DNA of 64,000 nucleotides, from assembly GCF_900172345.1 (NCBI RefSeq), contig NZ_FWFY01000012.1, positions 55,435 to 119,434 on the forward strand, written 5' to 3'. Origin of the DNA: Limimaricola soesokkakensis (GTDB taxonomy: Bacteria; Pseudomonadota; Alphaproteobacteria; Rhodobacterales; Rhodobacteraceae). A program made the translations under genes and the position numbers. Below are positions 15,387 through 24,814 of this stretch, piece by piece; within the stretch, counting starts at the first letter, position 1, and every line of letters begins with the position of its first letter. Under the pieces are notes generated by a model that ran no database searches, had not been told where the DNA came from, and was given only the letters and a program-made list of their open reading frames with translations.

Positions 15387-17015
15387 TCATTCGGCCGCGA
15401 ACTGATTCATCGTGTTCGCATGCCCCCCGGCCTTGAGCGCCCGGTCGCCGCCGACCATGACCTTGAAGCTGTCGCCCAGATCCGAGCCGACCTCGTGCTG
15501 GTGCTTGACCGCCGAGATGCCGCGCCGGATCTCCTCGCGCTGCACGGTGGCGACATAGGCTAGCATCCGGTCCTCGCCGAAATAGCCGCGCGACAGCTCG
15601 TCCACCGACTTGGCGGTCAGGTGGAAGGTGGGCAGGGTGATCAGGTTGTGGAACACGCCCGCCTTGGTCGAGATGTCGTATTGGAACCGCTTGAGCCGCG
15701 CATCGGCCTCGCGCCCCAGATCGGTGTCGTCGTAATCGGCCTTCATGAGCTGGGTGCCGTCCGGGTAGTCGGTCTCGGCGATCTTGCCCTCACCGATCCA
15801 GTCCTCGCGCACCTGCTTGCGCAGGTTCAGGGTCCAGTTGAACGAGGGCGAGTTGTTGTAGACCAGCTTGGCCTTCGGCGCCTTCTCGCGGATTTCGGCG
15901 ACCATGCCCGCGATCTCGGCGACGTTGGGGGTGTCGGTCTCGATCCAGATCAGGTCGGCGCCGCCGTCGTTGAGCGAGGCCACGCAATCCTCGATGACCC
16001 GCGCGCGCCCGGTGCCTTCCTTGAAGCGCACGAGACCATTGGGCAGCCGCGCCGGTTTCGCCCAACCGCCATCGCGCCACATCGCAATCTCGCCCTCGGT
16101 CGGCTCGCCCTCGAAGCTCTCTGTCTCGACCCATTTGAGGTATTCGGCCGCGTGATCGCCGGGGGCCTGGCTCACGGGAAGCTTCTGGGTCAGCCCCGCG
16201 CCAAGGCTGTCGGTACGCGCGACGATCACGCCCTCGGTGACGCCCAGCTCCTCGAAGGCCATGCGGCAGGCGCGCAGCTTCTCGATGAAATCCTCGCGCG
16301 GGACGGTGACCTTGCCGTCCTGATGGCCGCATTGCTTGGCGTCGGAGACCTGGTTCTCGATCTGCAGGCAGCAGGCGCCGGCCTTGATCAGCTCCTTGGC
16401 GAGCAGGTAGGTCGCGTGCTCGTTGCCGAAGCCCGCATCGATATCGGCGACGATCGGCACGACGTGGCTTTCGAAGCTGTCGATCGCGGTGACGGCGTCG
16501 CGCTCGGCCTGCGCATCGCCGCTCTCGCGGGCTTTGTCGAGGGCGCGGAACAGGTCGTTGAGCTCGACCTCGTCGGCTTGGCGCAGCGAGACGTAGATCT
16601 CCTCGATCAGGTCGGCCACGGCGGTCTTTTCATGCATCGACTGGTCGGGCAGATGGCCCCAACGGTTGCGCAGCCCCGCGACCATCCAGCCCGAGAGATA
16701 GACATAGGCGCCCTTGGTAGTGCCGCGCAGCCGCTTGACCGCGCGGATCATCTGCTGCGCGTGAAAACCGGACCAGCAGCCAAGGCTTTGCGTGAAATGC
16801 TCGGGGTCGGCGTCATAGGCGGCCATGTCGGCGCGCATCACCTTCGCCATGTCGCGGGCGATGTCGAGATGGGTGTTGTAGGTGTTCTGCATTTGCAGCT
16901 GCAGAATGTCATCGATGCCGATGCCGCCGGGCGCGGCGCCTTCGGGGAAGCGCGAGGCGAGAGCGGCGCGGCGCTCGGCATAGGTGGTTCGGCTCTGCGG
17001 AGTCAGGTCGGTCAT
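15387..17015 (-). CDS. aceA: Isocitrate lyase
   Basis: 542 aa, the longer class of isocitrate lyase. It cleaves isocitrate to succinate and glyoxylate in the glyoxylate shunt. The catalytic loop is KQCGH (227-231, nucleophilic Cys229; the commoner form is KKCGH), and nearby CCLQIENQ and DIDAGFGN carry metal and substrate contacts. It lies 66 bases downstream of the malate-synthase-like gene on the same strand, presumably as one operon transcribed from the region at 18.6-18.76 kb, opposite a ScfR/RamB-type regulator. Two hairpins end the unit. Confidence 0.95.
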   Translation of the reverse strand: MTDLTPQSRTTYAERRAALASRFPEGAAPGGIGIDDILQLQMQNTYNTHLDIARDMAKVMRADMAAYDADPEHFTQSLGCWSGFHAQQMIRAVKRLRGTTKGAYVYLSGWMVAGLRNRWGHLPDQSMHEKTAVADLIEEIYVSLRQADEVELNDLFRALDKARESGDAQAERDAVTAIDSFESHVVPIVADIDAGFGNEHATYLLAKELIKAGACCLQIENQVSDAKQCGHQDGKVTVPREDFIEKLRACRMAFEELGVTEGVIVARTDSLGAGLTQKLPVSQAPGDHAAEYLKWVETESFEGEPTEGEIAMWRDGGWAKPARLPNGLVRFKEGTGRARVIEDCVASLNDGGADLIWIETDTPNVAEIAGMVAEIREKAPKAKLVYNNSPSFNWTLNLRKQVREDWIGEGKIAETDYPDGTQLMKADYDDTDLGREADARLKRFQYDISTKAGVFHNLITLPTFHLTAKSVDELSRGYFGEDRMLAYVATVQREEIRRGISAVKHQHEVGSDLGDSFKVMVGGDRALKAGGHANTMNQFAAE

Positions 17016-17081
17016 TCCGTTTGGTCCTTGTCGATGAATTGGGGGGAAGGGGCGGGGGGCCTGAGGCCCCTGCGCCGGGGA

Positions 17082-18611
17082 TCAGTCGAGCGTGTCGAGC
17101 AGCGGCGCCGCGAGGCGAGCGACGTGGTCGGGTTGCGGGCTGGCACAGGCGGCCTCCTGCACGATCCGGGCGGCCGAGGCGTAGCGGCCGCGATGGAAGC
17201 TGTGCGGTCCGAGCCACTCGACCAGCGCCACGATCTCCTCGTGGATCAACTCGGCCAGCCAGTCGGCGGTCATGCGGCGCGACTCGCCCGCCTCCATCTC
17301 GACGCTGGCGCCATGGGCCAGCCACTGGCCCAGCCGGGCCCGGGCGAGATCGGCCGAGGCGAGGCCATGCAGGCTGTCCTCGATCCTCACCGGGCCGCGC
17401 CCGGCGATCCATGCGGCGAGCGCCGCGATGGCGACATGGATCGTGCCACGCAGCCCGGCCTCGGTGACGGGACCGGCATGGGGCTTCAGCAGCATCTCGG
17501 GGCTGATCCGGAAATACTGGCGCGGGCGGCCGATCTGGTGTGGCCCCGGCAACGCCCGGGCGATCGCCTCGCGCGCCGCGTCGATCCGGTCCGGCGCGTC
17601 GAGCCTGAGCCCGTCGCAGCCCTCGTCGAGCGGGCGGCGCAGCTGCGCTGGATCGCTACCCTCCGGCGCCTCGGCGATGGCATGGGTGCCCCGGCGATGC
17701 GCCACCTTGACCATGCGCGCGGCGCAGGTGCCAAGGAAGGCGGCTTCGGGGTCGAGCTTGGCCGGCAGCAGCGCGTCGCCATGAGCCCGCATCAGCCGTA
17801 GATAGGAGGCGGTGAGCGGCGCGCGGCGCATCGTCAGGCCGAGCGCGCGGCTCTTCAGCTCCCACAGGATCTCGTCCATTTCGAAACCGGCATTGACGGT
17901 CTCGAGCGACACCTCGACGCGGATCGTGCCCGGCGCCAGCCCGGTGCGCTCCTCGGCGATGGCGATGATTTCGGACCAGAGCCGCGCCTCGCGGTGGCTG
18001 TCGATCGCGCCGATCTGCAGATAGGGCCCCATGTCGCGGGCCGAGAGGCTGGCCCCGAAATGGGTGAAGATCAGCGCCAGATCGAACAGCCCGGCCGACA
18101 CCGGATGCCCGCCGATGAGCAGCGCCGCCTCATCGCGATCGAGCGGACGCGGACGGAACAGCATCGGCGTGAGGTCGTCCGGCGTCTCGGTCAGCGCCGC
18201 GAAGCCCGCGATCAGATTGGCGAAGCCGGGCGCGGTGGCCTCGTCGAGATCGACGAGCAGCGCCGAGGCCCCGGCGGCGCGGGCGACGGCGAGCCCGCCC
18301 GCCTCGGCTGCGGTGGCGAGGCAGAGCCTGCGGTCCCGCAGCGCCTCGGGGGCCGGGTCGCAGGCCCAGACACCCTTGCGGATGCCGGTGGTCTCCTCGA
18401 GGTAATCGGGCAAGCGGCCTTCATCGGCGCGCTCCTGCCGGCGGTCGCGGGCGACCGAGAGCGCCTGCATCTTGGGATTGAAACGGGTCTGCAATTCGGC
18501 GGCAAGCGCCAGCGCGTCATCGGTCAGGACGCGGCCGGCACCCGGCACGTCACGCAGCAGGACCGGCTTGGGCGCTGCGGGGGCGGGGACGAGATCGAGT
18601 GGCATTTGCAT
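17082..18611 (-). CDS. Malate synthase A-like protein, active site incomplete
   Basis: 509 aa from the ATG at 18611; a second ATG at 18605 has better spacing (eight bases) to AGGAAGG. It belongs to the malate synthase A family, which condenses glyoxylate and acetyl-CoA. N-terminal RFNPKMQAL and LPDYLEETTGIRKG, Arg153 (LFRPR), Glu237 (SLETVNAGFEMDEILWEL) and Asp412 (RIEDS) match the family. However, the family's CGRWDYIFS segment, whose Asp is the second Mg2+ ligand 28 residues after that Glu, reads MRRAPLTAS here, placing Pro265 at that position. The VAHP loop is also changed. Context says malate synthase; the residues raise doubt about its activity. It is co-oriented with aceA. Confidence 0.8.
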   Translation of the reverse strand: MQMPLDLVPAPAAPKPVLLRDVPGAGRVLTDDALALAAELQTRFNPKMQALSVARDRRQERADEGRLPDYLEETTGIRKGVWACDPAPEALRDRRLCLATAAEAGGLAVARAAGASALLVDLDEATAPGFANLIAGFAALTETPDDLTPMLFRPRPLDRDEAALLIGGHPVSAGLFDLALIFTHFGASLSARDMGPYLQIGAIDSHREARLWSEIIAIAEERTGLAPGTIRVEVSLETVNAGFEMDEILWELKSRALGLTMRRAPLTASYLRLMRAHGDALLPAKLDPEAAFLGTCAARMVKVAHRRGTHAIAEAPEGSDPAQLRRPLDEGCDGLRLDAPDRIDAAREAIARALPGPHQIGRPRQYFRISPEMLLKPHAGPVTEAGLRGTIHVAIAALAAWIAGRGPVRIEDSLHGLASADLARARLGQWLAHGASVEMEAGESRRMTADWLAELIHEEIVALVEWLGPHSFHRGRYASAARIVQEAACASPQPDHVARLAAPLLDTLD

Positions 18612-18763
18612 GACCTTCCTGTTGCCGGCACCGAAGGGAGGATCGGCGCCTTTCTGTCTGTAAGGTTAGTGTGGTCATCGCGCAGGTGCAGCATAATTTT
18701 GTTGCTAACGGGTAACGATGTAATTTATGTAAGCCGTATGATTGAAACATTGTTAGTCATGAA
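18612..18763. promoter_or_regulatory. Divergent control region of ace genes and ScfR-type regulator
   Basis: 152 bp, markedly AT-richer than its surroundings from about 18690 (GCATAATTTTGTTGC, then ATGTAATTTATG). It holds TAACG-GG-TAACG direct repeats (18706-18717) and TTGTTGC / TTGTTAG words (18699-18705, 18750-18756) that could be regulator sites. It must drive aceB-aceA leftward and the regulator rightward. No exact operator is proven. Confidence 0.5.
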
Positions 18764-20200
18764 ATGAGCGATCGTAGCCAGAAACTCCTGATCGGCCCCC
18801 GGCTCAAGGCGCTGCGCGTCTCGCTGGGACTGACCCAATCGCAGATGGCGGGCCGGCTCGGCGTGTCGTCGAGCTACGTCACCCTGATGGAGGGCAACCA
18901 GCGCCCCGCCTCGGCCAAGCTGCTGATGCGGCTGGCCGAAGCCTTCGACATCAATGTGAGCGAACTTGCACCCGAGACCGACGCGCAGCTCGCCGCCGAT
19001 CTCGGCGCGGCGCTGAAGGACCCGGTGCTCGAGGCCGAGGTGGGCCGGGTCGAGATCGAGCAGGCGCTCTCCGCCGCGCCGAACGTCGCCGCGGCGCTGG
19101 TGCGGCTGCATGACCGCTACCGGCAGCTGGTGCTGTCGCGCCAGACCGACACCAACCCGCTGGCGGATCGCGACAAGGTCGAGGTACTGGAGGAGGGCAG
19201 CCGCGCGGTGCAGGCGGTGCGGGCCTGGCTGTTCGAGCGGCGCAACCATGTCGACAGCCTCGACCGCGCCGCGGAGGCCATGGCCGAGGAGATGAAGCTG
19301 CACCGCAGCGAGCCGCACACCGCCTTGACCGAGCGGCTGCGCGCGCATGGCGTGCGGGTCCGCATCCTGCCTTCCGACATCATGGCGGGACGGCTGCGCC
19401 AGCACGTGGCGCATCGCGGCGAGCTGCGCCTGTCGGAGCTTCTGGGCCAGCCCAGCCGGCGGTTCCAGATAGCAGTGCTGCTGGCGCGTCTAGAGCGTGG
19501 CCAAGAGATCGCCGACGAGATCGCGGGTTCAGGGCTGACCGACCCCTCGGCCTTGGCGCTAGCGCGGGTCAGCCTCGCCAACTACTTCGCCGCGGCGCTC
19601 CTGATGCCCTATGGCCGCTTTCTCTCGGCCTGCGAGAGTGCGGGCTACGATGTCGAGCTGCTGTCGCACCGCTTCGGCACCAGTTACGAGCAGGTCGCGC
19701 ACCGGCTGACGACGCTGCAGCGCGAGGGCGCGCGCGGCATCCCGTTCTTTTTCGTGCGCGTCGATCAGGCGGGCAACATCTCCAAGCGTTTCAGCGCCGG
19801 GCGCTTTCCCTTCTCCTCCTTCGGCGGCACTTGCCCCTTGTGGAACATCCACGCTGCCTTCGAGGCGCCCGACCGGGTGCAGACGCAGGTCATCTCGATG
19901 CCCGACGGCGCGCGCTATTTCTCGATCGCGCGCAGCGTCACCCGGCATGGCGGCACGCTGGGCCAGCCCGCGACCCGGCTGGCCATCGGTCTGGGCTGCG
20001 ACGTCGCCTATGCGCCGCGCCTCGCCCATGCGCAGGGGCTCGATCTCGACCGGATCACGCCTACAGGCATCGGCATCAACTGCTATCTCTGCGAGCGGCC
20101 GAACTGCGCCAGCCGCGCCCATGCGCCGGTCAATCGCCGTCTCGAGATCGACGAGAACGAGCGCGGCCTCGCGATCTACCGTTTCGAGGGCGAGCGCTGA
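18764..20200 (+). CDS. Short-chain acyl-CoA-responsive XRE regulator (ScfR/RamB/PrpC type)
   Basis: 478 aa. It has an N-terminal HTH_3 domain (about 10-68, LKALRVSLGLTQSQMAGRLG), a middle ImmA/IrrE-like (DUF955) domain (about 180-300) whose usual HEXXH is not intact, and a C-terminal DUF2083 domain with the cysteine signature GINCYLCERPNCASRAHAP (about 438-456). This family controls glyoxylate-cycle or methylcitrate genes according to acyl-CoA supply (RamB in Corynebacterium; ScfR in alphaproteobacteria). Divergent placement next to the ace operon fits. It starts at the ATG at 18764 after an AT-rich leader. Confidence 0.88.
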   Translation: MSDRSQKLLIGPRLKALRVSLGLTQSQMAGRLGVSSSYVTLMEGNQRPASAKLLMRLAEAFDINVSELAPETDAQLAADLGAALKDPVLEAEVGRVEIEQALSAAPNVAAALVRLHDRYRQLVLSRQTDTNPLADRDKVEVLEEGSRAVQAVRAWLFERRNHVDSLDRAAEAMAEEMKLHRSEPHTALTERLRAHGVRVRILPSDIMAGRLRQHVAHRGELRLSELLGQPSRRFQIAVLLARLERGQEIADEIAGSGLTDPSALALARVSLANYFAAALLMPYGRFLSACESAGYDVELLSHRFGTSYEQVAHRLTTLQREGARGIPFFFVRVDQAGNISKRFSAGRFPFSSFGGTCPLWNIHAAFEAPDRVQTQVISMPDGARYFSIARSVTRHGGTLGQPATRLAIGLGCDVAYAPRLAHAQGLDLDRITPTGIGINCYLCERPNCASRAHAPVNRRLEIDENERGLAIYRFEGER

Positions 20201-20240
20201 TCCCCTTCATCTTTCTCCAAATACGCCGGGGGAGGCCCGC

Positions 20241-20268
20241 AAGGGCCGGGGGCGGAGCCCCCTCCCTT
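20241..20268 (+). terminator. Hairpin after the regulator gene
   Basis: GGGGGC-GGA-GCCCCC (20248-20262), extended by AAGGG / CCCTT with a small bulge. The upstream words CATCTTTCTCCAAATACG are, from memory, a common prelude to such hairpins in Rhodobacteraceae. No U tract. Confidence 0.5.
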
Positions 20269-20300
20269 GCGTCAACCTGACCACGCCGCTAACGTCCGCT

Positions 20301-20395
20301 CGAATCCGTTGGGGTGCCCCGCTGGGGGCTGAGAGGCGCGAGCCGACCCATCGAACCTGATCCGGTTAGCACCGGCGGAGGGAACGGAGACGCGA
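20301..20395 (+). ncRNA. Thiamin pyrophosphate (TPP) riboswitch
   Basis: The THI-box signature is present in order: GGGGTGCCCC (20311-20320), the pyrimidine-sensing GGGGGCTGAGA (20323-20333), ACCCATCGAACCTGATCCGG (20347-20366) and TTAGCACCGGCGGAGGGAAC (20366-20385). It lies 60-150 bases upstream of thiD. TPP binding would lower expression of the following thi genes, probably by hiding the ribosome site or by termination. The CG-rich stretch at 20430-20450 before thiD is the likely expression platform. Confidence 0.95.
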
Positions 20396-20455
20396 CCCGA
20401 GGCATGTCACGCCCGTGGTCCGTCCTGCGTCCCCCGCCCGGGGGAGAGCGAGACG

Positions 20456-21256
20456 ATGCGCATCAAGACGGCCCTGACCATCGCGGGCTCGGATAGCGGT
20501 GGCGGCGCGGGCATCCAGGCCGATCTCAAGAGCTTTGCCGCCTTCGGCGTCTATGGCGCGTCGGCGATCACCGCGATCACCGCGCAGAACACCCGCGGCG
20601 TGTCCGGGGTGATGCCGGTCCCGCCCGAGATGGTCGCGGCGCAGATCACCGCCGTGCGCGACGACATCCCGCCCGACGCGATCAAGATCGGCATGCTTGG
20701 CCATGCCGGGATCATCGCGGCGGTGGCCGAGGCGCTCGAGGGATATGCCGGTCCTGTGGTGCTCGACCCGGTGATGATCGCGAAGTCGGGTGACGCGCTG
20801 CTCGACGACGCGGCGGTCGAAGCGCTGATCGCGCGACTGCTGCCCCGTGCCGCGATCCTGACGCCGAACCTCCCCGAGGCGGCCCGGCTGCTCGGCACCC
20901 CCGTGGCGACCCGGCCGGAGGAGATCGTGGCGCAGGGACGCGCGCTGCTCGAACTCGGGCCCGAGGCGGTGCTGATGAAAGGTGGCCATGCCATTGGCCC
21001 CTGCTGCACCGACCGGCTGGTGACCCGGACCGGTCTGCACGAGGTCTCGGGCCCACGCATCGACACTCGCAACACCCATGGCACCGGATGCTCGCTTTCC
21101 GCCGCGCTGGCGGCGCTGCTGGCGCTCGGTCGCGCGCCCGAGGCGGCGCTGGAGCGGGCACAGCACTGGCTCTCGGGCGCGATCCGCGCCGCCGACCGGC
21201 TGGGCATCGGGTCGGGCCACGGCCCGGTGGACCATTTCCATGAGGGCCGGCGATGA
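20456..21256 (+). CDS. thiD: Hydroxymethylpyrimidine/phosphomethylpyrimidine kinase
   Basis: 266 aa, first gene after the TPP riboswitch, with GGGAGA upstream of the ATG. It phosphorylates HMP and HMP-P to HMP-PP for thiamin synthesis. The ribokinase-fold motifs are clear: [18 protein letters not shown] at the start and the anion-hole/catalytic [14 protein letters not shown] near residue 205-219. The operon has no thiC, so HMP is either imported or made by a thiC elsewhere. It overlaps thiO by four bases (ATGA). Confidence 0.95.
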   Translation: MRIKTALTIAGSDSGGGAGIQADLKSFAAFGVYGASAITAITAQNTRGVSGVMPVPPEMVAAQITAVRDDIPPDAIKIGMLGHAGIIAAVAEALEGYAGPVVLDPVMIAKSGDALLDDAAVEALIARLLPRAAILTPNLPEAARLLGTPVATRPEEIVAQGRALLELGPEAVLMKGGHAIGPCCTDRLVTRTGLHEVSGPRIDTRNTHGTGCSLSAALAALLALGRAPEAALERAQHWLSGAIRAADRLGIGSGHGPVDHFHEGRR

Positions 21257-22227
21257 CGCAGGACATCATCGGCGGCGGGGTGATGGGCCTTGCCATGGCG
21301 GCCGAACTCACGGCGCGCGGCCGGCAGGTCAGGGTCATCGACCGGCAGCACGGAGCCGGCCCGCACCATTGTTCATGGTGGGCTGGCGGCATGCTCGCGC
21401 CCGATTGCGAGGGCGAGACGGCGGAGGAACCGGTGGTGCGGCTCGGCCGCGAGGCCGCCGATTGGTGGCAGGCGCAGGGTGCGCAGGTGATGCGGCGCGG
21501 CACGCTGGTGGTGGCGCTGGGGCGCGACCGGGCCGAGCTGGATCGTTTCGCGCGCCGGGTGCCGGGCCGGTTGCTCGATGCCAATGCGGTCGCGGCGCTG
21601 GAGCCGGATCTCGCCGGGCGCTTCGGGCGCGGTCTGCACGTTGAAACCGAGGCGCATCTCGACCCGCGCGCGACCCTGTCCGGGCTGCGGGAGAGACTCG
21701 TCGAGCGTGGCGTCACCTTCGAAACCGGAGAGGGCCGCGTGATGGGGCCGGCGATCGACTGCCGCGGGCTGGCCGCGCGCGACGTGCTGGCGGATCTACG
21801 CGGCGTGCGCGGCGAGATGCTGGTGCTGCGGGCGCCGGAGCTTGCGCTGACGCGGCCCATCCGGTTGCTGCACCCGCGCTATCCGCTTTACGTGGTGCCG
21901 CGCGGCGGCGGTATCTACATGCTCGGCGCCACGCAGATCGAGAGCGCGGGGCGCGGCCCCGCCACGGTGCGCGCCGCGCTCGAACTGCTCAGCGCCGCCT
22001 ACGCGTTGCACCCCGCCTTCGCCGAGGCCGAGATTCTTGAGATCGGCGCCGATGCGCGCCCCGCCTTTCCCGACAACCTGCCGCGCATCCGGCGGCGTGG
22101 CGGGATCATCCATGTCAACGGTCTGTTCCGCCACGGCTTTCTCCTTGCGCCCAGCATGGCGCGGATGGCGGCGGACTGGATCTGCGACGGCATCAAACCG
22201 GAGGTTTGCGATGAAGATCATGGTTAA
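21253..22227 (+). CDS. thiO: Glycine oxidase ThiO
   Basis: 324 aa FAD-dependent oxidase of the DAO family. The FAD loop IIGGGVMGLAMAAEL is at 5-19 and the SWWAGGMLAP motif at about 43-52. The C-terminal NGLFRHGFLLAP is the family FAD contact. ThiO converts glycine to dehydroglycine (iminoacetate), which ThiG uses to build the thiazole ring under aerobic conditions, in place of ThiH. The start overlaps the thiD stop (ATGA) and its end overlaps thiS by 17 bases, so translation is coupled. Confidence 0.92.
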   Translation: MTQDIIGGGVMGLAMAAELTARGRQVRVIDRQHGAGPHHCSWWAGGMLAPDCEGETAEEPVVRLGREAADWWQAQGAQVMRRGTLVVALGRDRAELDRFARRVPGRLLDANAVAALEPDLAGRFGRGLHVETEAHLDPRATLSGLRERLVERGVTFETGEGRVMGPAIDCRGLAARDVLADLRGVRGEMLVLRAPELALTRPIRLLHPRYPLYVVPRGGGIYMLGATQIESAGRGPATVRAALELLSAAYALHPAFAEAEILEIGADARPAFPDNLPRIRRRGGIIHVNGLFRHGFLLAPSMARMAADWICDGIKPEVCDEDHG

Positions 22228-22408
22228 CGGCACGCCGCGGGAGGTGACGGCCACGACCCTGGCCGAGGCGCTGGCCGCGCTCGGGCGCGATGGCGAAACG
22301 GTGGCGACGGCACTGAACGAGGAGTTCGTTCCGGTCGGCGCCCGCGCCGCCACGCCGATCGCGCCCGGCGACCGGATCGAGATCGTCGCGCCGCGGCAGG
22401 GAGGCTGA
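22211..22408 (+). CDS. thiS: Sulfur carrier protein ThiS
   Basis: 65 aa ubiquitin-fold protein starting at the ATG at 22211 inside the end of thiO. It ends in [13 protein letters not shown]; the terminal Gly-Gly is adenylated by ThiF and thiocarboxylated to give sulfur to the thiazole. The VNGTPREV start and the [12 protein letters not shown] centre are typical. The next gene, thiG, starts two bases after the stop. Confidence 0.93.
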   Translation: MKIMVNGTPREVTATTLAEALAALGRDGETVATALNEEFVPVGARAATPIAPGDRIEIVAPRQGG

Positions 22409-22409
22409 G

Positions 22410-23180
22410 ATGGTCAGCTTCTACGGCACGCCGGTCGCCTCGCGGCTGATGCTCGGCACGGCGCAATACCCGTCACCGAAGGTGCTGTCGGAGGCGTTCC
22501 GCCGGTCCGGCGCGGGCATCGCCACCGTGTCGGTGCGGCGCGAGGCGGCGGCGGGCGAGGGCGCGGATTTCTGGGCGCTGGTGCGCAAGCTGGGGGTGCG
22601 GCTCCTGCCCAACACCGCCGGTTGCCATTCCGCGCGGGAGGCGGTGACCACCGCACGCATGGCGCGCGAACTGTTCAGCACCGACTGGATCAAGCTGGAG
22701 GTGATCGGCCATGCCGACACGCTGCAGCCCGACCCATGGGGCCTGGTCGAGGCGGCGGCGATCCTGTGCGCCGAGGGCTTCAAGGTGTTCCCCTACACCA
22801 CCGAAGACTTGGTGCTGGCGGAGAGGCTGCTCGACGCCGGCTGCGAGGTGCTGATGCCTTGGGGCGCGCCGATCGGTACCGGGCTGGGGCTTGCGAACCG
22901 CTACGGGCTGCGCGCCCTGCGGGCGCAGTTCCCCGACGTGCCGCTGGTGGTCGATGCGGGCCTCGGTCGTCCGAGCCAAGCGGCCGAAGCGATGGAGATG
23001 GGCTATGACGCGGTGCTTCTGAACACCGCCGTCGCGAAGGCCGACGACCCTGCTGCGATGGCCGAGGGCTTTGCGCGCGCAGTCGAGGCCGGTCGGCTGG
23101 GATTTGAGGCGGGCGCGATGGAGCCGCGCGACATGGCCGCGCCCTCGACACCGCTGATCGGCAAGGCGTTCCTCGCATGA
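22410..23180 (+). CDS. thiG: Thiazole synthase
   Basis: 256 aa TIM barrel. It condenses 1-deoxyxylulose 5-phosphate, dehydroglycine and ThiS thiocarboxylate to the thiazole phosphate. The Schiff-base lysine lies in WIKLEVIG (about residue 94) and the product-binding segment [13 protein letters not shown] (about 149-161) is intact. It follows thiS by one base and overlaps thiE by four (ATGA). Confidence 0.95.
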   Translation: MVSFYGTPVASRLMLGTAQYPSPKVLSEAFRRSGAGIATVSVRREAAAGEGADFWALVRKLGVRLLPNTAGCHSAREAVTTARMARELFSTDWIKLEVIGHADTLQPDPWGLVEAAAILCAEGFKVFPYTTEDLVLAERLLDAGCEVLMPWGAPIGTGLGLANRYGLRALRAQFPDVPLVVDAGLGRPSQAAEAMEMGYDAVLLNTAVAKADDPAAMAEGFARAVEAGRLGFEAGAMEPRDMAAPSTPLIGKAFLA

Positions 23181-23773
23181 GCCTCGACCGGTTCTACCCG
23201 ATCTTCGACGACGTCTCGTGGCTGGAGCGGATGCTGCCCCTGGGCGTGAAGCTGGTGCAACTGCGGCTGAAGGATCGCGCCGACACCGAGATCCGCGCGC
23301 AGCTGGCGCGCGGCCGCGACCTCTGCGCGGTGCATGGCGCGACGCTGGTGGTCAATGACCACTGGCGCGCGGCGATCGATCTGGGCTGCGACTGGCTGCA
23401 TCTGGGGCAGGAGGATCTCGACCATGCCGACCTGCCCGCGATCCGCCGCGCCGGGCTGCGGCTCGGGATCAGCACCCATGACCGGGCCGAGCTGGAGCGG
23501 GCGCTGTCGCTCGACCCCGATTACGTGGCGCTCGGGCCGGTCTGGCCGACGATCCTAAAGAAGATGAAATGGGAGCGGCAGGGAGTGGAGCGGCTCACCG
23601 AGTGGAAGCGGCTCGTGGGCGACATCCCCCTCGTCGCGATCGGCGGGCTCTCGGTCGCGCGGGCGGCCGAGGCCTTCGCCGCCGGGGCCGACATCGTTTC
23701 GGTGGTGACCGACATCACGCTGAACCCCGACCCGGAGGGCCGGGTGCGCAACTGGATCGGGGCCGTGCGATGA
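23177..23773 (+). CDS. thiE: Thiamin phosphate synthase
   Basis: 198 aa TIM barrel. It couples HMP-PP with thiazole phosphate to thiamin phosphate. [30 protein letters not shown] and the phosphate loop [12 protein letters not shown] followed by AIGGLS fit the family, although the common pyrophosphate-loop FPTxTK is read here as WPTILKK. It overlaps both neighbours by four bases. Confidence 0.92.
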   Translation: MSLDRFYPIFDDVSWLERMLPLGVKLVQLRLKDRADTEIRAQLARGRDLCAVHGATLVVNDHWRAAIDLGCDWLHLGQEDLDHADLPAIRRAGLRLGISTHDRAELERALSLDPDYVALGPVWPTILKKMKWERQGVERLTEWKRLVGDIPLVAIGGLSVARAAEAFAAGADIVSVVTDITLNPDPEGRVRNWIGAVR

Positions 23774-24732
23774 ACCGCTACGCGCGACAGGTCGCGGTGC
23801 CCGGCTTCGGAGGCGCGGCGCAGGCCCGGCTGCGCGAGTCGCATGCGCTGGTGATCGGCGCGGGCGGGCTGGCGGCGCCGGTGCTGCAATATCTGGTCGG
23901 GGCGGGTATCGGCCATGTCCGACTGGTCGATCCGGACCGGGTCGAGGCGAGCAACCTGCACCGGCAGACCCTGTTTCGCATGGTCGATATCGACCGGCCC
24001 AAGGTGGTGGTCGCGGCCCGGCGCATGTCCGCGCTCAACCCCGAGACGGTGGTGGAGCCGCTAGTCGGGCGCTTTGACCCCGGCAATGTCGTGGCCTTGT
24101 GCGAAGGCGTCGATCTGGTGATCGACTGCGCCGACAGCTTTGCCGCGAGCTACGTCGCCTCGGATCACTGCCTCGCCACGGGGCTGCCGCTGATCAGCGC
24201 CTCGGTCACCGGCCTGTCAGGCTATGCTGGCGGGTTCTGCGGCGGCGCGCCGAGCCTGCGGGCGGTGTTCCCCGACCTTCCGGCGCGGATGGGCTCCTGC
24301 GCCGAGGAGGGGGTGCTGGGGCCGGTAGTGGGCGTCGTCGGCGCGCTGCAGGCGCAGATGGCTGTGGCGCAACTCTCGGGCATGGCGCCGTCGCCGCTGG
24401 GGCGGCTCGCGAGCTTCGACGCCGCGACATGGCGCTTCGGCGGCTTCGGCTTTTCGGCCGCCGCCGAGCCCGCGCGTGCGCCGCGCTTCATCGCCCCGGG
24501 GGACATCGCCGCCGATGATTTCGTCGTGGATCTGCGCGCCCCCGAGGAGGGCCCGCCGCCCTGCGGCCACGCGCGCCGCCACGCGGTGACCGCGTTCGGC
24601 CCCGATGGCCCGCGCCCGCCCGGCGGCGCGCGCGCCGTGATGTGCTGCCGGACCGGGCTGCGGGCGTGGCAGGCAGCCGAGCGGCTCGGCGCGACATGGG
24701 ATGGCGAGATCCGGCTGGTGGCGCTCGGCTGA
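23770..24732 (+). CDS. thiF: ThiF/MoeB-type adenylyltransferase with C-terminal rhodanese-like part
   Basis: 320 aa from the ATG at 23770 overlapping the thiE stop. The N-terminal part is the E1-like fold: NRYARQ at the start, nucleotide loop [13 protein letters not shown] (about 29-41), [16 protein letters not shown] and the Asp-containing [24 protein letters not shown] is the family's reactive-Cys loop. The last 80 residues end in [17 protein letters not shown], a rhodanese-style active-site loop. The paired CXXC zinc motifs of many MoeB/ThiF proteins are not evident. It activates ThiS for sulfur transfer. Last gene of the thi operon. Confidence 0.88.
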   Translation: MNRYARQVAVPGFGGAAQARLRESHALVIGAGGLAAPVLQYLVGAGIGHVRLVDPDRVEASNLHRQTLFRMVDIDRPKVVVAARRMSALNPETVVEPLVGRFDPGNVVALCEGVDLVIDCADSFAASYVASDHCLATGLPLISASVTGLSGYAGGFCGGAPSLRAVFPDLPARMGSCAEEGVLGPVVGVVGALQAQMAVAQLSGMAPSPLGRLASFDAATWRFGGFGFSAAAEPARAPRFIAPGDIAADDFVVDLRAPEEGPPPCGHARRHAVTAFGPDGPRPPGGARAVMCCRTGLRAWQAAERLGATWDGEIRLVALG

Positions 24733-24814
24733 GCGCTGCCGTGGCGGCAGAGCTTGCAAGCCGCGCGGGCGGGCATAGAGTCGTGGCCTGCCCGTGCCCT
24801 TGAAAGGAGCCTCC

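Noticed and set aside
15621..17801. A very long open frame (over 700 codons) on the plus strand across the aceA and malate-synthase-like genes
   Set aside because: It is antisense to two clear protein-family genes, has no ribosome site, and its translation is arginine- and alanine-rich low-information sequence typical of GC-biased opposite-strand frames.
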